Below, piece after piece: positions 10,811 through 24,722 of a DNA stretch of 64,000 nt (its first letter is position 1; each line of letters opens with the position of its first letter). The translations under genes were made by a program, and so were the position numbers. The notes under the pieces are model-generated. The model searched no databases and had not been told where the DNA came from. It saw nothing but the letters and a program-made list of their open reading frames with translations. The stretch is from Utricularia gibba (Eukaryota > Streptophyta > Magnoliopsida > Lamiales > Lentibulariaceae), in contig CM007989.1 of assembly GCA_002189035.1 (NCBI GenBank), positions 1,178,001 to 1,242,000 of the forward strand, given 5' to 3'.

Positions 10811-12953
10811 ATGGTTTGGGGCTGGAGAAGAGCTTTCTGCACCTCCATATCCAAGGAACAGCAGGAACGAGATTCCCCTGTTTCCAGGGAAAGATCTGAG
10901 GAACCCACTTACAAGAACAGTGGCTCCAGATTTGTTGGGTTTTTCTCCAATCCATCTACTCCTAGACTCGGATCGGGATTTGCTCTTCGATGCAGTATCG
11001 CCAAACCCGCGGTGGCGACGGAGGAGGTTCATAGTCATTCCATTTCGGCGTCGGAGTATCCGACGCTTGTCTGCGAAACCAAATTCGCGACGCCCAGATC
11101 CTTGAATCGATCGGCGCCTTCTTCACCGCGGTCCCCTTCGACTTTTTCGTTACTGAAATCAAGCTTGCGCCTCTCCAGATTGTCGACGGTTAGAGATTTC
11201 TCCTTTTTTCTTTGCTTTTTGGAAGGGAAAAAAGCGGGATTTATTTGTTTTCATGATTTGGCAATCATGGTTTCAGAGTTTCCCTTTCCTCTTCTTGGGT
11301 TTTCTGCAGGGTAGCAGGTGTGGAATATGTCTTCAAAGAGTGAAAACCGATCAGGGCACCGCCATCTTCACGGCTGAGTGCGGCCATAGCTTTCACTTCC
11401 CCTGCATTTCGGCTCACGTGAATAAGAAGGCCTCTCTGACGTGCCCCATCTGCGGCTTCACGTGGAAACAGGTCCATCTTCTAAATCAGAACAAATCTCA
11501 CGCCGCCGCCTCCGCGGCCACAGGAGGCCTGAAGATATCCGCGTTGAAAGTGTACAACGATGATGAGCCACTTTGTTCTCCCACATCAGGGGCGAGGTTC
11601 AGTTCCATCCCTGAATCTGACGAAACTGAAGGGGAATATGAAGAGTTCCCGGGGTTCTTCGCCGCTGATAATGTGGTTCCCGCGATGTCTACGCATGTGC
11701 AGGTTGCGTTGTTGCCGGAGGCGGCGATGGTTTCTAGTGGGAAGACGAGTGAGACTTGCGCAGTTGTTCTGAAACTCAAAGCTCCGGTTGTATTGCGGAG
11801 AAGGATTCCGGTGGACTTGGTGGCGGTCCTTAACGTGAGCAAGGCAATTAACGCCGAGAAGATTCAATTCATGAAGAAAGCGATGAGAATGGTGGTGGCG
11901 TCCCTCGCCGCCGATGACCGATTGTCAATTGTGGCGTTCTCTACTCTATCCAAACGGCTCACACCTCTCCGTAGAATGAACGCCACCGGCCGCAGATCCG
12001 CTCGCAGGATAATCGACGCAGTCGTATCATTGGATGGCGATGCCGCTACAGTGACGGACTCTCTGAAGAAGGCGGCGAAAGTTATTGAAGACCGCCGCGA
12101 GAAAAACCCCGCCTCTATCATTCTACTCTTCTCCGACGGCCACCGCAATGGGCCGCTGGTGTCATCCACGCGCTTTACCAGTTCGGAAATTCCCGTCCAC
12201 TACGTGAACCTCGGTGCGTGCTCTACCATCCCCGCCGGTGACTTGTTCGCCGAGCGAATCTCGGGACTGCTAAGCGAGGTTGTTCAGGATCTTCGAATTC
12301 GGCTTAGCCTCACCCCGGACTCCGCTCCGGCCGAAATCTCCGCCGTGTATTCAAATACCGGGAAACCCGCGTTCCTCGGATCCGGTTCAAATCCCTGTTG
12401 GATCGGAGCCCTCCATTCAGAGGAGGAGAGAGAGGTGTTGATTGAACTGAAAGTCCCGTCTTCATTGGACGGGTCCCGCCGCCTGCTCGCCGTGCAATGC
12501 TGTTACGAAGATTTATTAACCCAACAAACCATATACGACAAAGAGCGCCACCTGCTGATTCCCCAGCCACGCGCCGTCGGCTCCTCCACCCCGAGCATCC
12601 ACCGCCTGCGCTGCCTCTTCGTGACCACACGGGCCATCGCCGAGAGCCGCATACTCTCCGACAGAGGCGACCTCGCCAGCGCGAACCGGTTGCTGGCTTC
12701 AGCGCGCGCACTGGTTCGTCACTCAGGATCGGACTCCGCCGAAGAGTTTGTACGGGGACTGGAGGCCCGCATGGCGGAGCTGAACGCAAAGATACAAAAC
12801 TGCAGCGGGGGATGCCGAGCCGATGAGAAAGCCGAGCCGCTTACACCGACGTCGGCTTGGAGGGCCGCTGAGCGGCTGGCTAAAGTAGCCAAGATGAGGA
12901 AGTCGTTGAATAGAGTCAGCGATCTCCACGGCTTGGAGGACGCGAGATTTTAG
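10811..12953 (+). CDS. WAV3-type RING-H2 / vWA E3 ubiquitin ligase
   Basis: Exons 10811-11188 and 11310-12953 join in phase to 673 residues. The protein starts MVWGWRRAFCTSIS, like the WAVY GROWTH 3 family. A Ser/Pro-rich N-terminal part precedes a RING: RCGICLQRV, then AECGHSFHFPCIS and LTCPICG, giving a full set of Cys/His ligands. A von Willebrand A domain follows (PVDLVAVLNVSKAI... then SIILLFSDGHRNG); its first MIDAS motif is degenerate (DxSxS reads NVSKA). The C-terminus is helical, with SAWRAAERLAKVAKMRKSLN. WAV3 proteins ubiquitylate targets that affect root growth and gravitropism; this gene's substrate is unknown. The upstream G-rich 5' UTR side is not annotated. Exon 2 is GC-rich relative to its surroundings. 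Confidence 0.92.
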
Positions 12954-13768
12954 TGTATATTTTCTGGTTAATTCACAATTTCCAAAAAAAAAAAACAAAA
13001 TTACATATTTGTGGTCAAGTGGATGTGCAGTATGATTAAAGAATAATGTACAAAATAAATAAATTTAATTCAAATTCCATGTGAAAATCCCTTTCCTTGA
13101 GTTGCACCATCAATCACATCATGACTATCAATCAATGTAGAGTAGTATGCCTGTTTTACAAAAATGGTCATCTTCGTTTATCCTTGAATACATTAGTTTC
13201 AAATTTGTCCAATTAAATTTCTTTTTTCCGCTGACCAGATTCATACAAAGTCAAACGACGAGACTCGGCTCGGCTAGCCACAGCCCAGGAGGGATTGATG
13301 ATTCATTCCCCGTGACGTATTCAAAAGTCAGTTTGACGCGGGTCGGGTTCAACCCGTGAAACGAGAGATCATCCTCGTTCTCCAGTGTAAGAAAAGCAAG
13401 TGGTGGTGGGACCCTGCGATGACTGTGTTAGAATGGAGTGGATGATTGAATCCGGCTCCCCTTTCGCATGTGCCCTGCCTCTTGAATGTTGGTTCGGCTT
13501 TTGTTCTGGTTGCCCTTTCGCTATTCAATATCATATTTTTTTTATTTTGATTACAATGATTGCCAATGATGCAGAAAGATGTCCATCGCACAAGTTTTCC
13601 TCAAGGCAATCTGGAGAGTTGTTTTCAAATTGCTCTCTGACCTGGTTTTGCATGTCTTTACATTCCCTGTTGTATGGGGATTCCAGTATACATCCTACAG
13701 ACAACTCAGATATGTATCCTATGAGAGTGAAGAGATGGGCTGTGCATGTCCAGGTTTAAGTTGGATCA
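12954..13768. other. Convergent intergenic spacer
   Basis: This lies between the 3' ends of the WAV3-like and RMD5-like genes. Open frames on both strands look like chance. Nothing else was recognised. Confidence 0.4.
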
Positions 13769-14921
13769 CTAGAGATGCAACTTCAGACATTTGCTGGCTC
13801 TGATCAGGGTAGTGCATTGAGGGCACTTGAAGAGCTTGGCGAAGTCATTGTTGCACAGCCTCATGATGGTTGCCAAGCACAGAACATGCCCACATGGCAT
13901 TCGCGCCGGTGGATTTGATTCCGTTGCTTCCGCAAAAGTCACCGGGCACACGAAGCTCGAGTGGAACACGAATCTGTTATCTAAATCCACTGGGAAAGGC
14001 GCTTCTTGGGCATTCTGCCACTGTTTTCTTGGGAATTCTTTCAGTAGCCTCCAAAATGCTGGGAATTCATGACACCCAGCTTCGACTGTTACACTCAGAG
14101 GGCTGTCATAAGAGAGCCCTTTTAGGTTGCAGAACTGCCGCTTGAGCTCCCAAGCGAGTCTGTCGCTGTGTATAGAGGACAGCAACTCCGAGCGTGGAGA
14201 TAAATGAAGCTTTTTGGCCCACAAGATGAAAGACATGAACTTTTGGATTTCAGGCATATGCTTGCTCGCAAAAGGAGCAAAAGCTGATCTGGCATACTTG
14301 ATAGCTTCATCTACGCCCTTGTTCTTCAATACTTGCAGAAACTGGAGGCCATGAAGCTCCACAACGACGCTGGGAACAGTTTGCATCAGATGGTCATAAT
14401 TACATGTGACCCAAGTGAGTGCAGGCTCCATATTCTGCGATTCCATGCCTTCCAGGATTTGAAGAAGTTCTAAAAAGGTGTCCTTCGTGGCTACAGCCTC
14501 TGGTTCATTGGCCTCCCAGCAAAGCAGGCAACAGCGTCGAACTGACACTCCCGATACAAGTGGCTCGCAATGATGTGGTCTAGTATTCGAACATCGATTT
14601 CCACATCAGGAAAAGCTCTAGCAATCTTGGGAATGAAGCTCCTCTCAAGAAGTTTTTCATATCTAAGTGACGCTGTGTAGAAATCATAGTAGGAGATCTT
14701 AAGCTGCCTACGTGGATCCAGTGCTTTCAGTTTTTGATTAAGTGTGCTGAGGATCAAACTATGATCCAAAACAATATCAGATTCCTCCTCGGACTGTAGT
14801 ACTGATAACGCTTTCATCATTTCATCTTCCATCATTTGAAGAATATTCGCAGAGGTAAGTGCTCCCCTGTCCGTTACAAAGTTCAAATAGTCCCTAGGCT
14901 GCCAAAATCCATCACTGAGTT
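13769..14921 (-). pseudogene. RMD5/GID2-like CTLH-RING gene, frame broken once
   Basis: RMD5 is the RING subunit of the GID/CTLH E3 ubiquitin ligase. The minus strand encodes a CTLH-like segment (KIARAFPDVEIDVRILDHII, then HLYRECQFDAVACF), a CRA region (EANEPEAVATKDTFLELLQI to SDRLAWELKRQFCNLKGLSY) and a C-terminal atypical RING (FVCPVTFAEATESNPPARMP, CGHVLC, FKCPQC). The frame changes at about 14511-14521, inside CF|EANEPE, where one base is missing beside a GGG run. Upstream of about 14921 the frame meets a TAG. A true start is not visible, though AG acceptors at 14922 and about 14902 could admit an upstream exon. The sequence is more divergent than typical plant RMD5. It could be a decaying paralogue, or an active gene with one consensus error. 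No intron interrupts the visible part. Confidence 0.75.
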
Positions 14922-16917
<1,996 letters not shown>

Positions 16918-17190
16918 TTTTCTAGAGATGCGTTCTCAGACAATGAAAATGGTGCTGTTTTGCTGGAGATGCTTCTGGCTCCTGTAATCATGCCCTTCAT
17001 CTAACTATGTTATGAACACTGTTTGGATCATGCTGGATTTGTTTTCATGCAGATTCTACTATTTAGAAAAGATAACAATTTCCATTAGCCTAGACACAAC
17101 AACCCTAATGATATGCATCCGAATTCGAAAGATAAACGTAATGCCCCATGAAGAACTTGACAGAATTCCAGCATCATCAAACTACTCCTC

Positions 17191-17614
17191 TCAGGTCTCT
17201 CCCGCTTGAAGAACCTGCCAGAGCGTGGTCGCGACCTCTCGCACAGTCATATTGAACTCGATCTCCATCTGCAGAAACAGTTGGAAGAACACAATGCTAA
17301 TGTTATTACCATGACTTCACTCAGTTCAACCTAAAGTAAACAACCTCAGCAATGAGAGTGATGTCAAGTGCAGAGTTCCCAAATGGGGTGACGTTGGTGT
17401 TCACAACCACCATGTTCAAGCTCTCCACTTTGCTGAGCATCCTCGCGAGAATGCCCTTCTGTTTCCCACAGTGAACTCTTATAAGAATGTTGTCGTTCAT
17501 GGCTCTGGCCTCAATCTCCGGCATCGTCTCCTCCGCGCTGCCCGCCTTCTCCCCCGTAGAACCCTCCCCCTTCATTACGATCTTCGACTTCCGAATGACG
17601 ACACTGGACTCCAT
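17191..17614 (-). pseudogene. 3' remnant of a bHLH gene (ACT-like C-terminus only)
   Basis: Exons 17614-17345 and 17268-17191 encode at most 115 residues from an ATG at 17614. The sequence MESSVVIRKSKIV, MPEIEARAMNDNILIRVHCG, KQKGILARMLSKVESL and VVVNTNVTPFGNSALDITLI is the ACT-like dimerisation tail of bHLH18/19/20/25 proteins. It matches the neighbouring complete gene at 19211-20480 segment by segment, including the final intron position. No basic helix-loop-helix exon is found upstream: similarity stops near 17650. Retention of the intron argues for a segmental or inverted duplication, not retroposition. It could in principle make a stand-alone ACT-like protein that interferes with bHLH dimers, but a truncated pseudogene is simpler. 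Confidence 0.72.
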
Positions 17615-19210
17615 CCTACTGCAGATGCTCCTCCCTCTTAGTCTTCTTCCCCGCACCGGTGGAGGTTGCTGGTTTTATACACACAGGTTTACGCATTTCA
17701 GGAAGTTTGCCTCCTCTGCTTTCCACTAGCTACTGCTCACATGAGAAAAAAGGTGAGAGCATGTGGGAATCGGGTTCCTTTCCTTCTTGAAGCCATGCCC
17801 AAAGAATGTAACACGAGGACACACATTTTTGCCCCAAAGTAAACACTCCACACTTGGTTTTATGCCCGTTAATTACTATTAATACTGCAAGTTTTTATTA
17901 CAGTTATTACATCCGTTAATGATTTAGTTACCGTAAAAAAAAGGAGGAGACGATATTTGATTTTTTTTCAATATTTGTATATTTTCTTCGAAAATTCTTA
18001 CTTTTAGCAATTAAATATTGACATATTTTGGACCACAGTGAGCCTACGCTTTACTTGCAGGATAAATATGCTTTTAAAAGTAAGGTTTTGTTTGAAATAT
18101 TTTATCTTTCTGAAAAAGTGATATATAAATAATTTTATTATTGAATAATACAAGTTTTTTATTAAAAAAATAAAAGCAGTTATTATTTTCAAAAAATTAT
18201 AAAAATTCAATTATTTTATTCCTCATAAAATATTTTTCGAGAGACGGAATCAAACAACGTCTCAAAATTAATCAAATAGTGAACATTCAAAGCATAAATA
18301 ACTATGAAATTGTTCTTTGGTTAGCCTAATTAACTTAAAATTATTAAAGTAGGATTTAACTAAAATTAATATAATAATTTAGTATTTTCTCTATAGAAAT
18401 GATAAATAAATTTTCCCAACTTCAATAGCCTTGTTTATGAAGGTGGTGTTTATCAAGATCGAATAATGTTGTTTATGAGATTTAAAAAATAGTAGAACTT
18501 AATTAAATAATTAAATTTTAAAATTTGATTATTCAATAAAAATATAGTGCATAATTTTAAATAATACCATATTGTTTAAAATAAAGAAAACCAACTTGGG
18601 AGGTGAGCCCTCGTGATTCTAAAATTTAAATTAGAATTTTATTTTAAATTGTTTGAAATTAGAAATAAAAGTTTGGAAGGACCAAATTATTCAATTTACC
18701 ACCTTCATGGTGCCTAGGTTTTATAGGGGTATAGGTGTAAATTGACAGGAGTGGAATTTCTGGGAAAATAATAATAAAATCTATATTAATTCCATTTTTT
18801 AATACAAAACGTGACAGTAAGCTTTGATTTTGATTTTTTTTAAGGTGCGAAAAATATTATGGGATCCGACTCCGAAAGTAGGGCGGGCCCTACCATGATT
18901 TCCGGTCGACGGCGCGGATAAGACGGCGGTTTAGCACGGCCGGCGCGGTTACTTTAATAAATGTTTTATCACTGCCCGTATGTAAACCTTTAGTTCTTTT
19001 TCGTGAGATGTGTGTCTTTATATAAAGAAGCGAAAAAAAAGGGAATGTTTTTCTTCACACGGCGCCAATTAGTGTCAATATTTCGTCTCTGTTCAGGGAT
19101 AGCTGTCTTCCCGGTGAGCTCCTTGAGTCTGAGCTGGAGGACGGTGCTTTTTTTCTGATTGCATGCATGACTGGGTGGTGTTTGTTGTGGCTTTCTTAGG
19201 TTTGCGGAGC
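17615..19210. other. AT-rich intergenic region
   Basis: Low-complexity A/T sequence from about 17860 to 18870, then the GC-richer proximal promoter of the bHLH gene. No gene or clear repeat unit was recognised. Confidence 0.4.
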
Positions 19211-20480
19211 ATGTATCCTGAAAATTTGAGTGATTTTATGGATTCCCTGTACGACGAAGACCTCGACGCGGCGGCGTTCGGGCAAGACATACACAATTAC
19301 TTGTCTCATCCAGGCAATTCTGTGATCAGCAGCACTACCGGAAGCAGCTCGATTGCTTCATGGTTTGGTTCCCCCGTGGTGGATGATCCCACCAAACATT
19401 GCATCATCCCGCCTGAGTTTGCGTTTGCCGGTGCACCGGAAAACCCCCTCAGGTAGTCTGGAACACTTGAATTCGGCATTGGTTGATTTTGGAATCTGAT
19501 TGTGGTTGGTTTAGGGGGGTATACTTCCAATCAACACCGAGAATCCGGCACAAGCTTATGAAGATGGGGGTTTCGAAGAAGCCCCGAGTCTGCCAAAGAG
19601 ACGAACCCGGACGCGGCCGCCGTCACAAACCCACGCCCACATCATGGCAGAGAGGCGGCGACGCGAGCAGCTCAGCCAGCTCTTCATCGCCCTCTCGGCC
19701 CTCATCCCCGGCCTTAAAAAGGTACAAAGTGTTAAGTTGATAAAGGTTTTCTGTTACCAAGATGATGAATAGTGTGGTGGGGCAAAAGGATCCTGGTAAC
19801 CATATCCATGTTTATCAGCCTCATTTTGAATCCATTTTACCGTAGATGCTACTGCTTTTCTCGTGAATTCGATCCCAAATCATACGCTCCAGAACATTTT
19901 TCATGGCAACCATACCATGTACACAGATAAATGTTCAAGCCTCCAATCTCACATTTGTCTTGTTTTAGATGGACAAAAGTTCGGTTCTTGAGGATGCCAT
20001 AAAGCACATGAAGCAGCTGCAGGAGAGGGTTAAGAAGCTAGAGGAGATGGCTGAAAGACGATCCATGGAGTCCGTGATCATCGTGAAGAGGTCTCAAATA
20101 GTGGTAGGCGATGAAGAAGAGAACGGGGATGAAAACAATGGAGTCGAGGAGCGAACACTCCCGGAGATCGAAGCTCGAGTGTGTGACAACCGCATGTTGC
20201 TCCGGGTGCAATGTGAGAAACACAAAGGGATCCTCGCCAACCTCCTCTCCAAGATCGAAAGCCTCGGAGTAATCGTCGTGAATACGAACGCTACTCCGTT
20301 CGGAGACATCGCCCTCGACATCACCATCGTAGCCGAGGTAAAGCAACACATCAACAACATTTTGAACCACATTATGATATGTGAATAGGGTTTTCATTGT
20401 TTCTCGTTTTTCAGGTGGAGAAAGAGCTCAACTTGACCGCAAGCCAAGTTGTCGCGGTGGTTCGAGAAGCTCTCCGGTGA
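19211..20480 (+). CDS. bHLH transcription factor, bHLH18/19/20/25 clade
   Basis: Proposed exons are 19211-19452, 19515-19721, 19969-20337 and 20415-20480. Exon 1 is acidic (MYPENLSDFMDSLYDEDLDA). Exon 2 ends with the basic region and helix 1, THAHIMAERRRREQLSQLFI, including the E-box-binding His-Glu-Arg pattern. Exon 3 opens with helix 2 (MDKSSVLEDAIKHMKQLQER), then a zipper-like heptad and the ACT-like domain (LPEIEARVCDNRMLLRVQCE, VVNTNATPFGDIALDITIVA). It should bind E-box DNA as a dimer in the nucleus; clade members control ER-body formation and iron responses. Exons 2-4 join in phase. Exon 1 to exon 2 is one base short at the CCCCC or GGGGGG run around 19443-19519, so that junction is uncertain. 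Confidence 0.87.
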
Positions 20481-21475
20481 GCTCTCCACAGAAAGATTCA
20501 AGCTTTGATACTGATTTCAGAATGTACACGACCCCAATTCTCAAGGAGTGCTCCGTTCACAACAGAGAATTGAAAATGTATGCTATCCAACACAACAAAA
20601 TAACAATGATATTGTATACCTTATTAATGCCACACTGCATGCACTAAACACAATCTTACGTGTGATGTTTCATGATTCGAATTACAAATCCCCCTAGAAA
20701 GCTCTTGCAGCTGCTCCTTCAGACTACTGTCCTCCCAAAGTTCACCCTCTCGAGCTACTTACGGATCGATTTTGCGATTGAGCATTGATACATCCAGGTT
20801 TACTTAGTTCGTTTTTGAATCTTCTTCGATTGAGTAGGGAAAAAGGGTGTGAATATGATATGTCAAGAGTAGCGAGGCACCCGTGGGGGAGAAAGGGATG
20901 ATCCCGAGAGGAAGGTGGCATGGAGTTTGGCTAAGCGTGTTTTGCATGCACGCTTCATGGTCTATAAAGTTCCTACCTTTTTCCTCCATTCGAAGAGAAA
21001 ACGCTTTTTCAACGATGTCCTACAGTGCCCCTAAAGTCTCTCTTTTTATCTTGGGAACCCCAAAAAAGGAACAAAATGAAATAGGAATGATTGAAGACTT
21101 TGCTTGGGCATGATGGAGGCACAGTTGAAGGTCTATCTGGTTCTCATTTGCTTGGGCGTCTCATTTGTTTGTCTTTTCTTAGCTTTTATTACAAACAGAA
21201 ATGCCTTTTGTTAAAAACAAACTCAATTTCAATCTCAGAGTAGTGAAGACTTTATTTGAAGTTGTTCTTCATATCATTACATCATATGGAAAGTTGAAAC
21301 AAGAGAGGTTCATAGGGAAGGAAGATTCTGCACAGACTCGTCCTGAGTTGTTTCTTCTTTGTAGTATCTGCAGTTTCCCTGCAAATTTTCCAGGAAAATA
21401 TTATGATTTACACCAACATAGTCACAGTTTTAAGGTTTAGGGGATGTCCCTCATGTTCTTACACCACTGTCGTCC
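20481..21475. other. Intergenic spacer between convergent genes
   Basis: 3' flanks of bHLH (+) and malate dehydrogenase (-). A short open stretch at 20695-20781 after an AG could be an extra exon, but it has no recognisable homology. Confidence 0.35.
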
Positions 21476-23470
21476 TCATTTCCTCACAAATGAGACGCCC
21501 TTGTGAATGGATCGGGCCAGTTCTTCCTTTGCCTTCTCCAAGCCGATCCTATGGAAAAACGACACCAAAGGAGATGATGTTGCGAAGAGAGATTTGGTCA
21601 GGAAAAATGCTGGCTTCTGGTTAAGAACCTTTCATGTTCATTCAGTGGGCCAAGTTGATAGATCTCTTCGACACCATTACGCCCAAGGCGAACTCTTGAT
21701 GCGAAGAATGGAATGTCTGTTACCTGATGGACAGCATTTTCTGAATCGCACAAGATGGAGTTTTTTCCAATGTATATGATCAAGTGAATAGAAGAGAAAG
21801 GGTGCCTGAGAGGCCACGAATGCGCATTCAACGATCCCTGCGTCTCCTCTCAGTCCTCTCAAGCAAGCATCAGCAAATTTTGCCGCAGCATAAGCCTGTC
21901 TCCATTTTGAAAGCATATGAAAAGTGCCGTAATTTGTGTTATATGATGAGATTTGTTTATGGAAGATGCGATCAGGATACCATGGAAAGGGTTGCAGAAC
22001 CAGTTCCAGCCTTTGCCTGGATCGAGACAAGAAAATCTCTGATCAATCATAAGGGAATGTGGGAAAAATGTGAAGAGTTACCTAGGGAACAGTTTCAACC
22101 TCAACGACTTCAGTACCACCATTCTGAATTCGAGATGTCAGATATTCAATCTCTTCTTTGGTAAAGGAACAAGAAGGCTTAGCCTACGATTCTTGAAAAT
22201 TAGCAAAAACCAGTTGATAAAAACGTAGCAAGTAGTAACAAAAATGGGATTAACTCAACCTGAGATAGAAGGGGTAATATAGTTATACCAGCATGGCCAC
22301 CAACAACGGGCACAAACACTTCCCGTGGATCTAACGCCAAGACTTCAGCCTTGATGTCAAGAAGAGGAAGAAAATATCAAATAAAAAGCCAAAAAAAAAA
22401 AGTAACAGAGAAAAGCTTTGTATTTCTGTGGGGTTCTTTACCACAAATGTATTAGCTCTGACTACATCAAGCATGGTGACTCCTAGAAGTCGTCTAGGAT
22501 CATACACACCAGAAATTTTGAAAACCTCGGCCGCAATTGGAACAGTAGAATTTACAGGATTACTTATTATGTTGACAATTGCCTTGGGGCAGCACTTGGC
22601 AATACCTTCACAAAGAGTCTTGACTATTCCTGCATTGATATTGAAAAGGTCATCCCTCGACATTCCAGGTTTCCTGGGGATGCCGGCTGGGATAATAACA
22701 AGATCCATGCCAGTAAGCGCCTCCTCTAGTTGCTGTTGACCCAGAAAGCCACGAACCTAGAAATCAAACTATTTCATGTTATGAACCCATCAATATTATT
22801 TCAGGCATCAAAATTCTCCAGTCTGAAAACACTTCTATCTTGTGAATTTGTATATCTTATCTTCACTCAACAGTGCAGGCAATCAGAACTTACAAGGATC
22901 AAAGTGTCACGGAAAACAGTAACCGAGACATCTATTACTTTTATCAAATACTCTTGTAAATTCATATAAGAAGAAAATGATATGCATTCAGTCGAAAGGA
23001 AAAACAGAGGTATTGATTAATAAAAGCATACCACAGCTCCAGTATCCATGTGGCTTATATCCGCAGTTACGCCCGGTGTGTTAACTACATCATAAAGATG
23101 AAGTACTGAAACTAATGGATTCATCTTCATCAGCATCGCCAAAGGCTGGCCTATTCCACCAGCTGCCCCAGTATCGCCACATTGAAACCTGGGGAACCCC
23201 CCTTCGCCCGACAATCCGAACGCCATAAACTTGAATAACCTCCCACCTGCGTCATAAAATCACAAATAACATCAAATACTACACTAGACACAGCACCGAT
23301 GAAGTACAAAGCCGGGGGCTTTATAATCCTCATGCCCACAAGTCCACACCCTTCACCGAGACACACTATGAAATCAAACCATCCAACGATCAAAAACCCA
23401 CCGAGGAATCATTCAGGGCAGGCTTCACGTGAGCCAAAATACGCGAAATACGCCCAAGATGCTTCTGCAT
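21476..23470 (-). CDS. PMDH: Peroxisomal (glyoxysomal) NAD-malate dehydrogenase
   Basis: Interconverts malate and oxaloacetate with NAD for beta-oxidation and photorespiration. Nine exons in transcript order: 23470-23402, 23246-23032, 22756-22442, 22349-22260, 22183-22100, 22016-21981, 21895-21806, 21723-21629, 21548-21476. The product is about 355 residues. Exon 1 carries a PTS2-like targeting nonapeptide, RISRILAHV (consensus R-I-x5-H-L; here the last residue is Val). The body shows [20 protein letters not shown], the substrate-binding [27 protein letters not shown], and the catalytic His in [17 protein letters not shown]. Exon 2 lacks one base at the CCCC run 23166-23169 (plus strand), between VAILG and AAGG. 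The intron after exon 7 starts with GC, not GT. All other junctions are in phase. Confidence 0.92.
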
Positions 23471-24722
23471 GTCCACGAATGAAATCAATTCAAACCCACA
23501 TTCACAAAAAACCTCAGTGAATCATCATAAAAACCCACCTGCAATCAATCCTTATCGCCAAACTGCTCCTTGGAATGCGTTCCAACGTTCTTTTCTACGA
23601 TCATCGCCACATTAAACATATCGGGCTGGAAAGAGGTTCAAGCCCAGGCCCATTACCAGTTCCTTATTCCATTTTTTAATATAGTTATAAATTTAAAATC
23701 ATTATTTTTAATTTAATATAATTCACGTATTTTAATATGAAAAATATATTAGATCCTTATGAATTTATACTCAATTTATGTGGCTCTATCTCATATTAAA
23801 ATATGAAGATATTAATAAACGATATCAATGGTTGATAGTAATATATTTTTGTGATATGAACGTTATGAAGAAATAAAATAATAATAATTGAAAAATATTT
23901 ATCATATATATTAATGAATGCATTACTATCACATTAATTTTTAAATATATTATGTGATGTGATAAATGAATATATAACTATCGAATCAAATTGCAATAAA
24001 ATGTGCAAAAAAACATAATTATAGCATCATTGGATATTATAAAAAATGTAGGGCAAAAAATGTGAATTAAAAATTTTAAAACAAAAATGAAATGTTTTGT
24101 CCTTTTCAGCTAAAGTGGATATTCATATAAAATGAAAAAAGAAAAAAACAAATGATGTAAAAATAAAGGGAAAAAAAGTAAAAATAATCCCACCCGTACG
24201 ATTAAATGCGTGGTCACGCCTCCAGTTCAAAATTTCAAACGCTTAAATTATTTAAATTATTATAAAGTGGATATTTAAATTATAATTTATGACTATTATT
24301 CAAATACATTATTTTCAAATTTCAAATTATTAACATGATTATTATTCATAATGTTTTTTTTTGTAAAAGGAAAATTTTATTGTTGTTGACTTTGACCCGA
24401 AATAAAAAATTATTTTGGAGATATAAATGCATGAACAAGTAGAAGTCAACTTGGAAAGTAAGATTGTTATATTCCATTTTGGTTTTTTTTTTTTTTGAAT
24501 GGCAGGAAGTTATATTTCATCTTGTTTGCGTAACTAACCGCCGTTAAAATCTCCTACAGGTGCGGTCAAAGGGTTGCAATTCAGGTACAACAGAATCCCA
24601 ACTGATTGTTGACAATGGAGGAACGACAGGAGAACGAACTTCTTAGAATCTGGTCAGGTTGAAGTACGCATTTCTGCTTCCAAGTTTCGATCTTGATCGT
24701 GTTTCTTGGTGAGCTTGCGGCT
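23471..24722. other. AT-rich intergenic region between divergent genes
   Basis: From about 23670 to 24500 it is low-complexity A/T with poly-T at about 24482-24496. The flanks are the PMDH and SMI1-like promoters. No gene was seen. Confidence 0.45.

Noticed and set aside
12310-12789. 159-codon minus-strand open frame
   Set aside because: Antisense shadow of the GC-rich WAV3-like exon.
13340-13365. GGGTTCAACCC palindrome resembling a tRNA arm
   Set aside because: No acceptor stem or anticodon arm could be drawn.
17860-18870. Possible transposable element in the AT-rich tract
   Set aside because: No terminal repeats or transposase-like sequence could be recognised by eye.
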